A DNA stretch of 64,000 bases from Archangium gephyra (GTDB lineage: Bacteria > Myxococcota > Myxococcia > Myxococcales > Myxococcaceae), in contig NZ_CP011509.1 in NCBI RefSeq assembly GCF_001027285.1, positions 670,501 through 734,500 on the forward strand. Reading direction: 5' to 3'. A program made the translations under genes and the position numbers. Positions 42,355 to 51,723 of this stretch are shown piece after piece. Numbering within the stretch: position 1 is the first letter of the stretch; each line of letters begins with the position of its first letter. Below the pieces are notes generated by a model that saw nothing but the letters and a program-made list of their open reading frames with translations, searched no databases and was not told the DNA's origin.

Positions 42355-43704
42355 TCAGGACTTTCCGTGGGCCTGGAGGAAGGCCAGCACCTCGTCGTAC
42401 TGGCCGGCGTCATTGGCGTAGCGCGCGTAGTTGCGCGCGGTGGTGAGCCACTCCAGCGCGGTGGGCTTCACCTCCTTGAGGGCGCCCTTGAGGTCCTCCG
42501 CGGTGATGGGCGCTTCGTTGCCCTGCTCGAGCGAGCGCTCGATGGCGGCGTCGCTGGCCGTCTCCACCACGTTGGACAGGTCCGCGCCGGAGAAGGTGCT
42601 GGTGTGCTTCACCACGAAGCCCAGGTCCAGGTGGGACTCCTGGGGCCGGTCCTTGAGCAGGAGCTTGAGGATCTCCTCGCGTGCCACGGCGTCGGGCGGA
42701 GGGACGAAGAGGACGCGGTCGAAGCGGCCGGGACGGCGGAAGGCCGGGTCGATGGCCCAGGGCGTGTTGGTGGCGCCGAGAATCAGCACGCCCGCGTTGT
42801 TCTGCGCGAAGCCATCCATCTCCGCGAGGAACTGGCTGACGAGCTTGGAGCTGGTGCCCTCGCGGGTGAACTGGCGCTTGGCGGCGAGCGCCTCGAGCTC
42901 GTCGAAGAAGAGGACGGCGGGAGTCGTCTGCCGGGCCTTGTCGAAGAGGGCGTGCAGTTTGCGCTCCGACTCGCCGATGTACATGTCGAGGATGTCGGAG
43001 ATGGCGATGTTGTAGAAGGTGGCGCCGCACTCGCCGGCGGTGGCGCGCGCCAGGAGCGTCTTGCCGCAACCGGGAGGGCCGTAGAGGAGGATGCCGCCGC
43101 CGGCCTTCTTCCGGAAGCGCTCGAAGAGGCTGGGCTTCTGGAAGGGGAGGATGATGCGCTTCTTGATCTGCTTCTTGATGTCCTCGAGGCCGCCCACGTC
43201 GGCGAAGGTGAGGGGAGGCTGGGGAGGGGCGAGGACGCGGTCCACCTCGGTGGCGGTGGTGTCGTCGTTGGAGATGACACGGAGACGCGGGCCGCCGGGG
43301 GAGGAGGACTGCACGTCGCGCACGGAGGCGCTGAGCTGGGAGAGGAGGTCGCGGTCTTCCAGGGTGGGGTTGAGGGAGATGGCGTGCTGGTAGGCGGAGC
43401 GGGCCTCGTCCTTGCGGCCGAGCGCGGCGAGGGCGCGAGCGGAGAGGAGGGAGGCCTCGGGGGAGGGGTGGTTGGAGCAGAAGAGGAGGGCGCGCTCGTG
43501 CTCGCCGGTCTGGACGAGGGTGCGGGCGGCGTGGAGGCGGTCCGGTGCGGAGAAGAGGTCCGGGGCGTGGTCGCCGAGGATGGCGCGGGCCTGCATGACT
43601 TCGTTGCGATCGAGGTGGGCCTTGAGCACGAGCCCGCGCAGGGGCGCGTTGTCGGGGCTCGCGTCGAGCGCGGCCTTGAGGGAGGCGAGCGTGGTGTCAT
43701 CCAT
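42355..43704 (-). CDS. Classical AAA+ ATPase with N-terminal TPR-like repeats
   Basis: A 449-residue ATPase. Residues 1-125 are TPR-like helices (AALDASPDNAPLRGLVLKAHL). The AAA module spans about 165-400: GGLEDIKKQI start, Walker A GPPGCGKT (209-216), Walker B VLFFDE (264-269), second region of homology with NTPWAIDPAFRRPGRFDR including the arginine finger. The small helical domain follows (SGADLSNVVETASDAAIERS). It resembles Cdc48/VAT-type single-ring unfoldases or remodellers. With the two downstream membrane proteins it may remodel or extract membrane proteins; that role is inferred from context. Confidence 0.92.
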   Translation of the reverse strand: MDDTTLASLKAALDASPDNAPLRGLVLKAHLDRNEVMQARAILGDHAPDLFSAPDRLHAARTLVQTGEHERALLFCSNHPSPEASLLSARALAALGRKDEARSAYQHAISLNPTLEDRDLLSQLSASVRDVQSSSPGGPRLRVISNDDTTATEVDRVLAPPQPPLTFADVGGLEDIKKQIKKRIILPFQKPSLFERFRKKAGGGILLYGPPGCGKTLLARATAGECGATFYNIAISDILDMYIGESERKLHALFDKARQTTPAVLFFDELEALAAKRQFTREGTSSKLVSQFLAEMDGFAQNNAGVLILGATNTPWAIDPAFRRPGRFDRVLFVPPPDAVAREEILKLLLKDRPQESHLDLGFVVKHTSTFSGADLSNVVETASDAAIERSLEQGNEAPITAEDLKGALKEVKPTALEWLTTARNYARYANDAGQYDEVLAFLQAHGKS

Positions 43705-43811
43705 GGCGGGAGGGAACGTCTCACAGCCCGGAGGCCCGCTTCAAATGCGAAGGCAGGCGGGAGTACGCGGAGCGTCCGGCGCCTCACGGCCGGTGTGGCC
43801 CGGGGTCCGGC

Positions 43812-44546
<735 letters not shown>

Positions 44547-44561
44547 TCACGAGCCCGAAGC

Positions 44562-45275
44562 TCAAGGGGCGAGAAGCTGCGGTCCAGGGGCGGGCACCGG
44601 AGAGTAGTACGGGCGAATGGGACCAGCGATGTCGAAGCGCAGAGCCAGCTCAAAGGCCTTGCTGATAAGGACTTCCCGTGGCACGTAGTCTGGATTAGCC
44701 CTCATGAACTGCTGCCACGCCTGATTCCACGAGCCGCCATTGGCACCACGATGGATTCGCAGGTGGACTTGCTCCGGAATGAGCATCGTCCATTCGTGGA
44801 TGTTGATACCGCAGTTCTTGAGCCATGTCCTGAACTCCTGCGCCTGGGGAAAAAGGTGGTGTTTGATCAGCGTGCCTTCGAGCCGCGGAAAGGCGGGAAG
44901 GAAGCCCTGGCGGTAGCGGAAGTGGAAGGTCATCCGGGGCCGGGCGTCCTCCCGAAGCCCCGCGCGCCTCCAGTTGCGCTGGGTACTCGGGGCACGAAAA
45001 GGCGGGCGAGGGAATCGCGCCAGCTCCGCACCATGCGCCAGGGGTCCTTGCGTGAGCGCCTCCGGGTCCACGTCCGCGCAGTCGAAGAAGGCGCACTCGC
45101 CCTCGTCGCAGGCGAGCACGACGCATTGGTCGGCATCTGCGTTGTCGCAGGAGGTGGTCTCGTCAGTCCTGGTGCCTTCCCGGGCCCCCAAAGCGGGTGC
45201 GGTAGCGCACGAGACCAGCAGCAGCGTGGAGAGGAGCAGCGGCAGCAGGGGGCGGGGCCGGAGGGCTCGGGTCAT
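44562..45275 (-). CDS. SitA6-like polymorphic toxin lipoprotein with HNH/AHH-type nuclease end
   Basis: A 237-residue lipoprotein (signal ending LLLVSC, Cys23) of the TIGR02269/DUF2380 type. A Cys-rich segment follows the anchor (CDNADADQCVVLACDEGEC). The C-terminus from about residue 137 carries KHHLFPQ, CGINIHEWT and VHLRIHRGANGGSWNQAW. His139/140, His171 and His175 fit an HNH/AHH-like nuclease core. SitA toxins of Myxococcus are passed between siblings by TraA/B outer-membrane exchange and kill recipients lacking the SitI partner. The immunity gene lies 24 bases downstream; no SitB accessory gene is seen. Confidence 0.85.
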   Translation of the reverse strand: MTRALRPRPLLPLLLSTLLLVSCATAPALGAREGTRTDETTSCDNADADQCVVLACDEGECAFFDCADVDPEALTQGPLAHGAELARFPRPPFRAPSTQRNWRRAGLREDARPRMTFHFRYRQGFLPAFPRLEGTLIKHHLFPQAQEFRTWLKNCGINIHEWTMLIPEQVHLRIHRGANGGSWNQAWQQFMRANPDYVPREVLISKAFELALRFDIAGPIRPYYSPVPAPGPQLLAP

Positions 45276-45400
45276 GAGGCCACGACTCTACGGGGTAGAA
45301 CGGCTGGGTGGCATGACGAGCAGGGAAGCATCCGGGCTTCCGTTCCGGGACCGTTCACCTTCGCCTGAAGTCGCTATTAGCTTGTTCCTCTGGAGAGAGC

Positions 45401-48400
45401 ATGGCCACGGTCACGGAACGCGACATCCTCCAGCAGATGGTCGTACGCGAGGAGGCAGGAGTCTACGTCCTCGGGTGCTTCGAGCGGCGCATCACTCTCT
45501 ACACGCAGCAGATTCGCGCCCTCAACCTCGTTCACTCCCTTTTCGCTGAGGAGCGGTTGAAGGCGAGCTCGACGCTAGCGGTCATCGGTGGAGGTGCGGC
45601 CGGGCTCACGGCCGCCGCCGGGGCCGCCATCCGTGGGGCGCGGGTCACCGTGTTCGAACAGGCGAGCGACCTGCTGGCCATGTTCCGCAATAACCGCCAG
45701 CGCTGGCTCCACCCCCACCTCTACGACTGGCCTGAGGAGGGCTCGGGGCAGGAGCAAGCGGACGTCCCCGTGCTCGACTGGAAGGCGGACCTCGCGGGCA
45801 ACGTGGCGGAGCGGCTCCTCGCGCAATGGCAACCGCTGGCGCAGCGGTATGGCATCGAGGTTCACACGCGCGTTCGGCGGCTCCAACTCCTCCCGGGGTC
45901 TGGAGTCCCGCGTCGGCTCACGTGGAACACGGAGTCCTTCGATGAGGGGGAGTTCGATGCCGTCATTCTGGCGGTGGGCTTCGGTACGGAGAGGACGCTG
46001 GAGGGGGCTCCCTCCCGATCGTACTGGGAGGACGACAACCTGGATCGCCTCCTGCTTTCGCCGAATTCGCCCAAGCGCTACCTTATCTCGGGCACAGGGG
46101 ACGGGGGGTTGATCGACCTGCTCCGCGTCCGCCTCCGGGATTTCCGTCACGAGCGCATCATCCAGAGATATCTCCGGGATGCCTCACTGGGCGAGGTGAA
46201 GACGGAACTGCTGAAGCTGGAGGAGGAGTTCCGCAAGGGTCGGCTCCACGAGCGGGACTTCTTCAAGAAGTACAAGGATCTTCCTGTTCCCAAGGCTCTT
46301 GATGAGCGCCTTCGAGAGGACCTGCGAGGAGATACGGCGGCTGTTCTCAACGGTCGGGACGCGTCCCCGCTCAGCGCGAGAGCCAGTATCCTCAATCGTT
46401 TCCTGACCTCACGGTTGATGAGACTGGGCGTGCGCTACGAGTTTGGGGAACTCACCGTGAAGCGCGTCAAGGATGCTTACGAGGTTGCCTTCCTTGATGA
46501 GAAAAAGCACCCGAAGCATGTCGAGGAGTTCGACGACATCATCGTCCGCCATGGCCCTCAGCCTGCCCTTGAACACTCCTTCAAGTCCCTCTGGGATAAA
46601 GCGGGCGCACGGATGCGTGACCTCGCGGAACTGGACCAAACCCGGAGGCCGCTCTTCAAGTCCGAGCACTTCGCCCATTCCTTGAGTGTGGCTGGCGTGA
46701 GCACTTCCACCGCCCCTGCCGTCGTGAGCGCGCCAGCGGTAGCTCCTCCCCGAGGGGATTGTTTCGGTCGCGAGGAGCAGACGCGCCAACTCGTGGCAGC
46801 GGTCCTGGCCGAGGAGCCCCGTCCGACGATGGTGCTCGGCCCTCCGGGCATCGGCAAGAGCACCCTGACGCTCCAGGCATACCACCACCCCGAGGTGGCC
46901 CGGCGGTACGGCAACCGGCGTTACTTCGTCCGGCTCGATGGCGCCACCTCGCGGGAGTTGATGGTCAGCGCCGTGGCCGCCGTCCTCGGCATCAAGTCGG
47001 AGACCGACCTCTGGGAAGCCGTGAAGCACGCGCTCCAGTCAGCTCCGGCGCTGCTCGTCCTCGACAATGTTGAGACCCCCTGGGACGCGGACCGCTCCGG
47101 GACGGAGTCGCTGCTGGCGGAACTGCGTGACCTTCCGGGACTGGCGCTCGTCTGCTCGGTGCGCGGCGGGGAGCGCCCTTTCGTGTCGCGGAGTGGTCCG
47201 CCCATCGAAGTGACAAGGCTCGATGGGGAGGCCGCTCGCGACCTCTTCTGCTCCATCGCCTGGAAGGTCGACCGGAAGGATCCGCTGCTCGAGCGTCTGC
47301 TCCATGAGCAGGATGGGCTTCCTCTCGCCATCAAACTGCTGGCGTTCACCGCGGAGGGGGCGTCGCTTGAGAACACCTGGAGGCTCTGGCAGCAGGAGCG
47401 CGCAGCGCTCTACGAGCGCCCCGGTGGTGGGCTCGACAGACAGTCCAGCCTGTCATCCTCGCTTGAGGTCTCCATCAAGGGGCCGCGCATGACGGATGAG
47501 GCCAGGCGGTTGTTGTCCCTTCTATCGAAGCTGCCAGGAGGCGTGGCGCAGGAAGATCTGGATCGGCTCCTGCCGGGCATGGGCAACGGAGCCGCGCAGG
47601 TGCTCTCCAAGGTCGGGCTCGCCTTCTTCGAGAAGGGACGGTTGCGCATGCTGGCGCCCATCCTGGAGCATGTGCGGCGCTCGCGAAATCCGAGCGCGGA
47701 AGACCTTGAGCGCATGAGCAACCACTACCTTGGAATGCCCAGGATACATGGGGAGAAGGTGGGACGCGTAGGAGGAGGCGAGGCGTCGACCCTCCTCATC
47801 GTCGAGTTCACAAACATCGAAGGGGTGATTGAAGAAGAACTGAGTGGACAGAGAGCCATGGAGGCCATGGACGCGGCCATCGCCTTGTCTAAATTCATGA
47901 GGTTCTCGGGGCATGGCACGCCTCGCATTTTGCAGCGGGCCAGCGAGGTAGCGCGGAACAAGGGTGATGCAGGGCGTGAGGCCAACTGCATCCAGAGTCT
48001 GGGCGACATCGCGTTCAGGCGCTCGCAGCATGAGGAGGCGCGGAGGAGGTACGAGGAGGCAATGCCCCTCCACGAGCAGGTGGGAGACGTGCTCGGGCGG
48101 GCCAACTGCATCCAGAGTCTGGGCGACATCGCGCTTGAGCGCTCGCAGCATGAGGAAGCGCGGAGGAGGTACGAGGAGGCGTTGCCTCTCCACGAGCAGG
48201 TGGGAGACGTGCTCGGGCGTGCCAACTGCATCCAGAGTCTGGGCGACATCGCGCTCAGGCGCTCGCAGCATGAGGAGGCGCGGAGGAGGTACGAAGAGGC
48301 GCTGCCCCTCTACGCGCAGGTGGGAGCCGTGCTCGGGCGGGCCAACTGCATCCGGAGACTGGGCGACATCGCGCTTGAGCGCTCGCAGCATGAGGAGGCG

Positions 48401-48979
48401 CGGAGGAGATACGAGGAGGCGCTGCCGCTCTACGAGCAGGTGGGAGCCGTGCTCGGGAGGGCCAACTGCATCCAGAGGCTGGGCGATATTGCACTCAGGC
48501 GCTCGCAGCATGAGGAGGCGCGGAGGAGGTACGAAGAGGCGTTGCCCCTCCACGAGCAGGTAGGAGCCGTGCTCGGGAGGGCCAACTGCATCAAGAGTCT
48601 GGGCGACATCGCGCTTGAGCGCTCGCAGCATGAGGAGGCGCGGAGGAGATACGAGGAGGCGCTGCCGCTCTACGAGCAAGTGGGAGCCGTGCTCGGGAGG
48701 GCCAACTGCATCCGGAGGCTGGGCGACATCGCGCTTGAGCGCTCGCAGCATGAGGAGGCTAGAGGTTTCTTCGTGCAGTCACTCTCCTTCTACATGCTCA
48801 TCCCTGAGCCCTACTCCATTGGGTTGACACATCAGCGACTCGCTCGAATCGCTCTCAACGTTGAGGAGCGCCGTCGCCACATCGCATCTGCACGAAAAGC
48901 CTGGGAAAGCATCGACCGTTCGGACCTCATCCAGCAACTGCGCGATGAGTTTGGCGATGATCATCCTGGCGGACGGTGA
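45401..48979 (+). CDS. FAD-dependent oxidoreductase / STAND NTPase / TPR fusion (NLR-like)
   Basis: A 1192-residue cytoplasmic protein. Residues 57-86 are a Rossmann dinucleotide site (VIGGGAAGLTAA), and the flavin-oxidoreductase-like domain runs to about 430 (VILAVGFGTE, FDDIIVRHGP). A STAND/NB-ARC-type NTPase follows: CFGREEQ (about 454), Walker A GPPGIGKST (480-488), Walker B LLVLDN (551-556), GLPLA (639-643), then a winged-helix region. Residues 858-1150 are a TPR array of 40-residue units that are almost identical. The plan, effector / NTPase switch / repeat sensor, is that of bacterial NLR-like immune proteins; here the effector slot holds an oxidoreductase domain. GGAGAG lies before the ATG. 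The defence role is inference. Confidence 0.88.
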   Translation: MATVTERDILQQMVVREEAGVYVLGCFERRITLYTQQIRALNLVHSLFAEERLKASSTLAVIGGGAAGLTAAAGAAIRGARVTVFEQASDLLAMFRNNRQRWLHPHLYDWPEEGSGQEQADVPVLDWKADLAGNVAERLLAQWQPLAQRYGIEVHTRVRRLQLLPGSGVPRRLTWNTESFDEGEFDAVILAVGFGTERTLEGAPSRSYWEDDNLDRLLLSPNSPKRYLISGTGDGGLIDLLRVRLRDFRHERIIQRYLRDASLGEVKTELLKLEEEFRKGRLHERDFFKKYKDLPVPKALDERLREDLRGDTAAVLNGRDASPLSARASILNRFLTSRLMRLGVRYEFGELTVKRVKDAYEVAFLDEKKHPKHVEEFDDIIVRHGPQPALEHSFKSLWDKAGARMRDLAELDQTRRPLFKSEHFAHSLSVAGVSTSTAPAVVSAPAVAPPRGDCFGREEQTRQLVAAVLAEEPRPTMVLGPPGIGKSTLTLQAYHHPEVARRYGNRRYFVRLDGATSRELMVSAVAAVLGIKSETDLWEAVKHALQSAPALLVLDNVETPWDADRSGTESLLAELRDLPGLALVCSVRGGERPFVSRSGPPIEVTRLDGEAARDLFCSIAWKVDRKDPLLERLLHEQDGLPLAIKLLAFTAEGASLENTWRLWQQERAALYERPGGGLDRQSSLSSSLEVSIKGPRMTDEARRLLSLLSKLPGGVAQEDLDRLLPGMGNGAAQVLSKVGLAFFEKGRLRMLAPILEHVRRSRNPSAEDLERMSNHYLGMPRIHGEKVGRVGGGEASTLLIVEFTNIEGVIEEELSGQRAMEAMDAAIALSKFMRFSGHGTPRILQRASEVARNKGDAGREANCIQSLGDIAFRRSQHEEARRRYEEAMPLHEQVGDVLGRANCIQSLGDIALERSQHEEARRRYEEALPLHEQVGDVLGRANCIQSLGDIALRRSQHEEARRRYEEALPLYAQVGAVLGRANCIRRLGDIALERSQHEEARRRYEEALPLYEQVGAVLGRANCIQRLGDIALRRSQHEEARRRYEEALPLHEQVGAVLGRANCIKSLGDIALERSQHEEARRRYEEALPLYEQVGAVLGRANCIRRLGDIALERSQHEEARGFFVQSLSFYMLIPEPYSIGLTHQRLARIALNVEERRRHIASARKAWESIDRSDLIQQLRDEFGDDHPGGR
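47971..48770 (+). repeat. 120-bp tandem TPR-coding repeats, almost identical
   Basis: Seven units begin with GGCCAACTGCATC-AGA at an exact spacing of 120 bases (47971, 48091, 48211, 48331, 48451, 48571, 48691 as block starts). Each codes for one 40-residue helix-turn-helix unit. Differences sit at a few recurring codons (CIQSL/CIRRL/CIKSL; FRR/LER/LRR; PLH/PLY). The first and last units are more diverged. Such arrays change copy number easily and are prone to assembly collapse. Confidence 0.9.
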
Positions 48980-49031
48980 ATCGAGCCGTACTGCATGAGC
49001 TCACTTCTACGGCAATGACCCGCGCCCCCAC

Positions 49032-49691
49032 TCACGCAGTGGGAGCACGGGCGGCTCCTGGCCGCAATGTTAGAGCCAGCCGGGCGGGGCTGTAGTGAGG
49101 CGAGGTGTCGGGTGGCCCTTGGGGTATTGCAGCACGGTCTCGAAGCGCTGGTCGTTGAGCACCACGCTTGAGCTTTGTGTCTGGCTGGTTCCGCTGTCGT
49201 TCACCGCATCGGGGAAGAGGCCGAGGCACTCGGGCTACCTTTTTCGCATGCGCGATCGACTCCAGGTGTTCCTTCCGCAGGGGACGGTCACGGCGCAGCC
49301 GGGAGATTCTCCGCTCCGCGTCCTCCAGCAGCTCCCATGCCTCGCGGGCCTGCCGGGGAAAGAGGTGAAGTGACTGCACGTAGAGGCAGGCGACGTGAAC
49401 GCGCATCCCCAGATCCCGGAAGCCGAGCTGCTGGAGGCGGCGAAGCCACCGGCCGAACTCCTTCCACGGCAACCGGCTTCCGTACGCCTCGGTGAGCAGG
49501 GTCTTCGCGATGGTTTGCTGCACCGCAAGGCGCTGGGCAGGAGTCTTTGACCTCTGAAGCCACCGCTTCTCCAACGTCAAGAGCTCACGTTTGTAGTCCG
49601 CGTAAGGCGCTTTGGATTCAATCAGCTTCAGGAAGAGAAGATCGATCTCACGACCAAACGACGGAGAGCGCTCCTGGCTTGGGAGTTCCAT
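49032..49691 (-). CDS. Small helical protein, candidate partner of the lipoprotein at 49694
   Basis: A 219-residue protein whose first 145 residues are strongly helical (REIDLLFLKLIESKAPYADYKRELLTLEKRW). There is no signal peptide. The last 70 residues are a low-complexity Arg/Pro tail that may not be native; the true end could be earlier, by a frame change. Its start at ATG 49691 lies two bases after the stop of the lipoprotein gene, so the two are co-translated. By analogy with SitAI, it may be a cytoplasmic immunity protein; there is no direct family match. Confidence 0.6.
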   Translation of the reverse strand: MELPSQERSPSFGREIDLLFLKLIESKAPYADYKRELLTLEKRWLQRSKTPAQRLAVQQTIAKTLLTEAYGSRLPWKEFGRWLRRLQQLGFRDLGMRVHVACLYVQSLHLFPRQAREAWELLEDAERRISRLRRDRPLRKEHLESIAHAKKVARVPRPLPRCGERQRNQPDTKLKRGAQRPALRDRAAIPQGPPDTSPHYSPARLALTLRPGAARAPTA

Positions 49692-49693
49692 GG

Positions 49694-50116
49694 TCAGGCT
49701 CCAGGACAGGGCTTTTCGTTGGCTTGCCACGGCCAGAACCCGTGACGCATGCATGCATCATAGCATGCCTGACACTGGGTCTCCCCTTTCTTGCGGCCCT
49801 TGATGCTGTCACCTCCAGCGCGGATGCACTTCGCATAATGCGGTCGGCAGATGTCCCTTTCCCATCGTTCCCTCTCCTCTTGAGTCGGAAGGTCGGGGAT
49901 CGGCGCGGTCTCTGCCTCGGGGAGGCTTATCTCTGCCCGTCCTGGTAGCAGCTGGTCGGGCTGTGGCTGAGTGGTTGGTGGCGCCACGGCCGCGCATCGC
50001 TCGTACTCGCCAGGGTTTTCCTTCAAGCAGCAGGAGACTGTGTTGTCGGTCGGATTGCACTCACCAACGTGTGCGCATCCTGCTGTCAGGAAGAGCAGAA
50101 CTCCAGTGAGACCCAT
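49694..50116 (-). CDS. Cys-rich lipoprotein, candidate polymorphic-toxin-type protein
   Basis: A 140-residue lipoprotein (MGLTGVLLFLTAGC, Cys14). The N-terminal part has CNPTDNTVSCC and a Pro/Gln-rich linker. The C-terminal 55 residues carry a regular Cys pattern (ICRPHYAKC, TQCQACYDAC, KPC) with KGRKKG between, ending in FWPW. The layout of anchor, linker and compact C-terminal domain, with a small gene at once downstream, is like the SitA toxins. The start is placed at ATG 50116 because the longer frame has no signal. The toxin reading is inference; a structural protein remains possible. Confidence 0.7.
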   Translation of the reverse strand: MGLTGVLLFLTAGCAHVGECNPTDNTVSCCLKENPGEYERCAAVAPPTTQPQPDQLLPGRAEISLPEAETAPIPDLPTQEERERWERDICRPHYAKCIRAGGDSIKGRKKGETQCQACYDACMRHGFWPWQANEKPCPGA

Positions 50117-50256
50117 CAAGCGACACGGGTGGATGAGACTGATACCAGGAGCTTGTTGCATGACCGACTCCATGGGCCGGGCCAATGGACAGCCGGCTGT
50201 CCTGGTTGTCGGGCGGACGAGTGCCGGAGTTGCTGCTTGGCCACGCTCGGCGGTGG

Positions 50257-50976
50257 TCAGCCCATCTCCTGAAGCCTGTGGCGCAGGTCGTCAGCGAGCC
50301 CGGATGGATCTCCCTCGCGCAGCGCCGCGAGTCCCGCTTCGAAGTCCGCGCGGGCCCCAGCCGTGTCACCCAATCTCACGCGCAGCACGCCCCGGTCGCG
50401 CAGCAGCTCCGCGTCCACCGGCTCGCCCTCCTGTGCGGCGAGCGCAGCCGTGATGTCTTGCACCGCTTCCTCCAGCCGGCCCAGCCTCGCCCGCGCCGAG
50501 GCCCGCTGGTGCAGCAGCCAGGGATTGTCCGGGTCCTCCGCGAGCGCGAGCGTCCAATCCCGCTCGGCCTCCGCGTACCGGCCGAGCACCTCCAGCGACT
50601 CGGCGCGTTTCATGTGGAGCACGAGCGCCTTGCGGAAGCCCACGGTCTCCAACGCATCGAAGTCGGCCACGGCCTCGGCATGCCGGCCCAGCGTGGCCAG
50701 GGCGAGCGCGCGGTGCAGGTGCGCCGAGGCGTGGCCGGGTGCCATCTCCAGCACGCGCTCGTACCAGGGCAGGGCCTCCGCGGGGGCCCCTCCCCAGACG
50801 CCGAGCGTCATCCCCATCTCCAGCAGCACGCGTGCCTGACGTGGGTATGTCTCGGTGAGCTGGCGCATGCGCGAGAGCGCTTCCGTGTAGCGTCCGCTGC
50901 GCCGCAGCTTGTCCACCTTGCGCAGCAACTCGGTGAGCTCCGGCGGCCACGCCTCGCGCCCGTTGCGCTCAGTCAT
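50257..50976 (-). CDS. TPR-repeat protein
   Basis: A 239-residue soluble protein made of about six TPR units (RSGRYTEALSRMRQLTETYPRQ; RALALATLGRHAEAVADFDALE; RASARARLGRLEEAVQDI). No signal peptide or other domain. The start is ATG 50976; the frame extends 15 residues further without support. It is divergent from the PepSY gene with 116 bases between. Probably a protein-interaction scaffold. Confidence 0.85.
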   Translation of the reverse strand: MTERNGREAWPPELTELLRKVDKLRRSGRYTEALSRMRQLTETYPRQARVLLEMGMTLGVWGGAPAEALPWYERVLEMAPGHASAHLHRALALATLGRHAEAVADFDALETVGFRKALVLHMKRAESLEVLGRYAEAERDWTLALAEDPDNPWLLHQRASARARLGRLEEAVQDITAALAAQEGEPVDAELLRDRGVLRVRLGDTAGARADFEAGLAALREGDPSGLADDLRHRLQEMG

Positions 50977-51092
50977 TGTCTCCACTCCCGGGGTACGGGG
51001 CGCCGCCGTTGTCGCCCGCACCCGATTCGCTATAGTTCCACACCATCCGGTCGAGGCCAGGGCCGTGCGCTCCTCCCCTCTCCGCGCCCCCC

Positions 51093-51719
51093 ATGCCGTC
51101 GCCCGCTCGCGTCACCCGAAAAGTCTCGGAAGCCGAGGCACCCGCCCCCACGCTCGTCGCCCCTCCTCGTCCGGGTCCCTCGCGCACGGTGGTGTGGTTG
51201 CGCCGGCTGCGCCCGTTGCACCGCTGGGTGGGCGTTCCGCTCACGCTCCTCATCCTGCTCAGCAGCCTGACAGGCATCCTCCTGGGCTGGAAGAAGTACG
51301 TCGCCGTGCTCCAGCCCCCCGTGCAACGCGGGGCCTCGCTCGAGGCCCGGGACTGGCAGCCGCTCCACCTCATCTCCGCGGCCGCGGAGGTGGGACTGCG
51401 CGAGCACCTGGGCGTGGCTCCCGGCCCCATCGACCGGCTCGACGTGCGCCCCTCCAAGGGCGTGGCCAAGGTCCTCTTCCGCCAGGGCTTCTGGGAGGTG
51501 CAGGTGGACCTCACCACCGCCCGCGTCCTCTCGGTGGATCGCCGCGCCTCGGACTTCATCGAGACCCTCCATGATGGCTCCTTCCTCGGCGAGGCCTCCC
51601 GCGCCGCGATGAGCACCCTGTTGGGACTCGGACTCCTGGTACTGTCCTTCTCGGGTCTCTGGCTCTGGTGGGGCCCGAAGCGGGTCCGCCGCTCCACTCC
51701 CTCTGCTCGCGACACCTGA
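51093..51719 (+). CDS. PepSY-associated inner-membrane protein
   Basis: A 208-residue membrane protein with a PepSY-TM layout. A Pro-rich cytoplasmic start leads to the first membrane segment (LHRWVGVPLTLLILLSSLTGILLGW, with the typical LHRWxG). A periplasmic PepSY-like part follows (VDLTTARVLSVDRRASDFIETLHDGSFLG), then a second segment (LLGLGLLVLSFSGLWLWW). Proteins of this type work with TonB-dependent receptors in iron or siderophore reduction and uptake. It is followed four bases later by such a receptor gene. Confidence 0.88.
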   Translation: MPSPARVTRKVSEAEAPAPTLVAPPRPGPSRTVVWLRRLRPLHRWVGVPLTLLILLSSLTGILLGWKKYVAVLQPPVQRGASLEARDWQPLHLISAAAEVGLREHLGVAPGPIDRLDVRPSKGVAKVLFRQGFWEVQVDLTTARVLSVDRRASDFIETLHDGSFLGEASRAAMSTLLGLGLLVLSFSGLWLWWGPKRVRRSTPSARDT

Positions 51720-51723
51720 CGAT

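Noticed and set aside
47971-48770. Regular 120-bp repeats considered as a CRISPR-like or satellite array
   Set aside because: The repeats are fully coding in one frame, each giving one TPR unit, and have no spacer structure.
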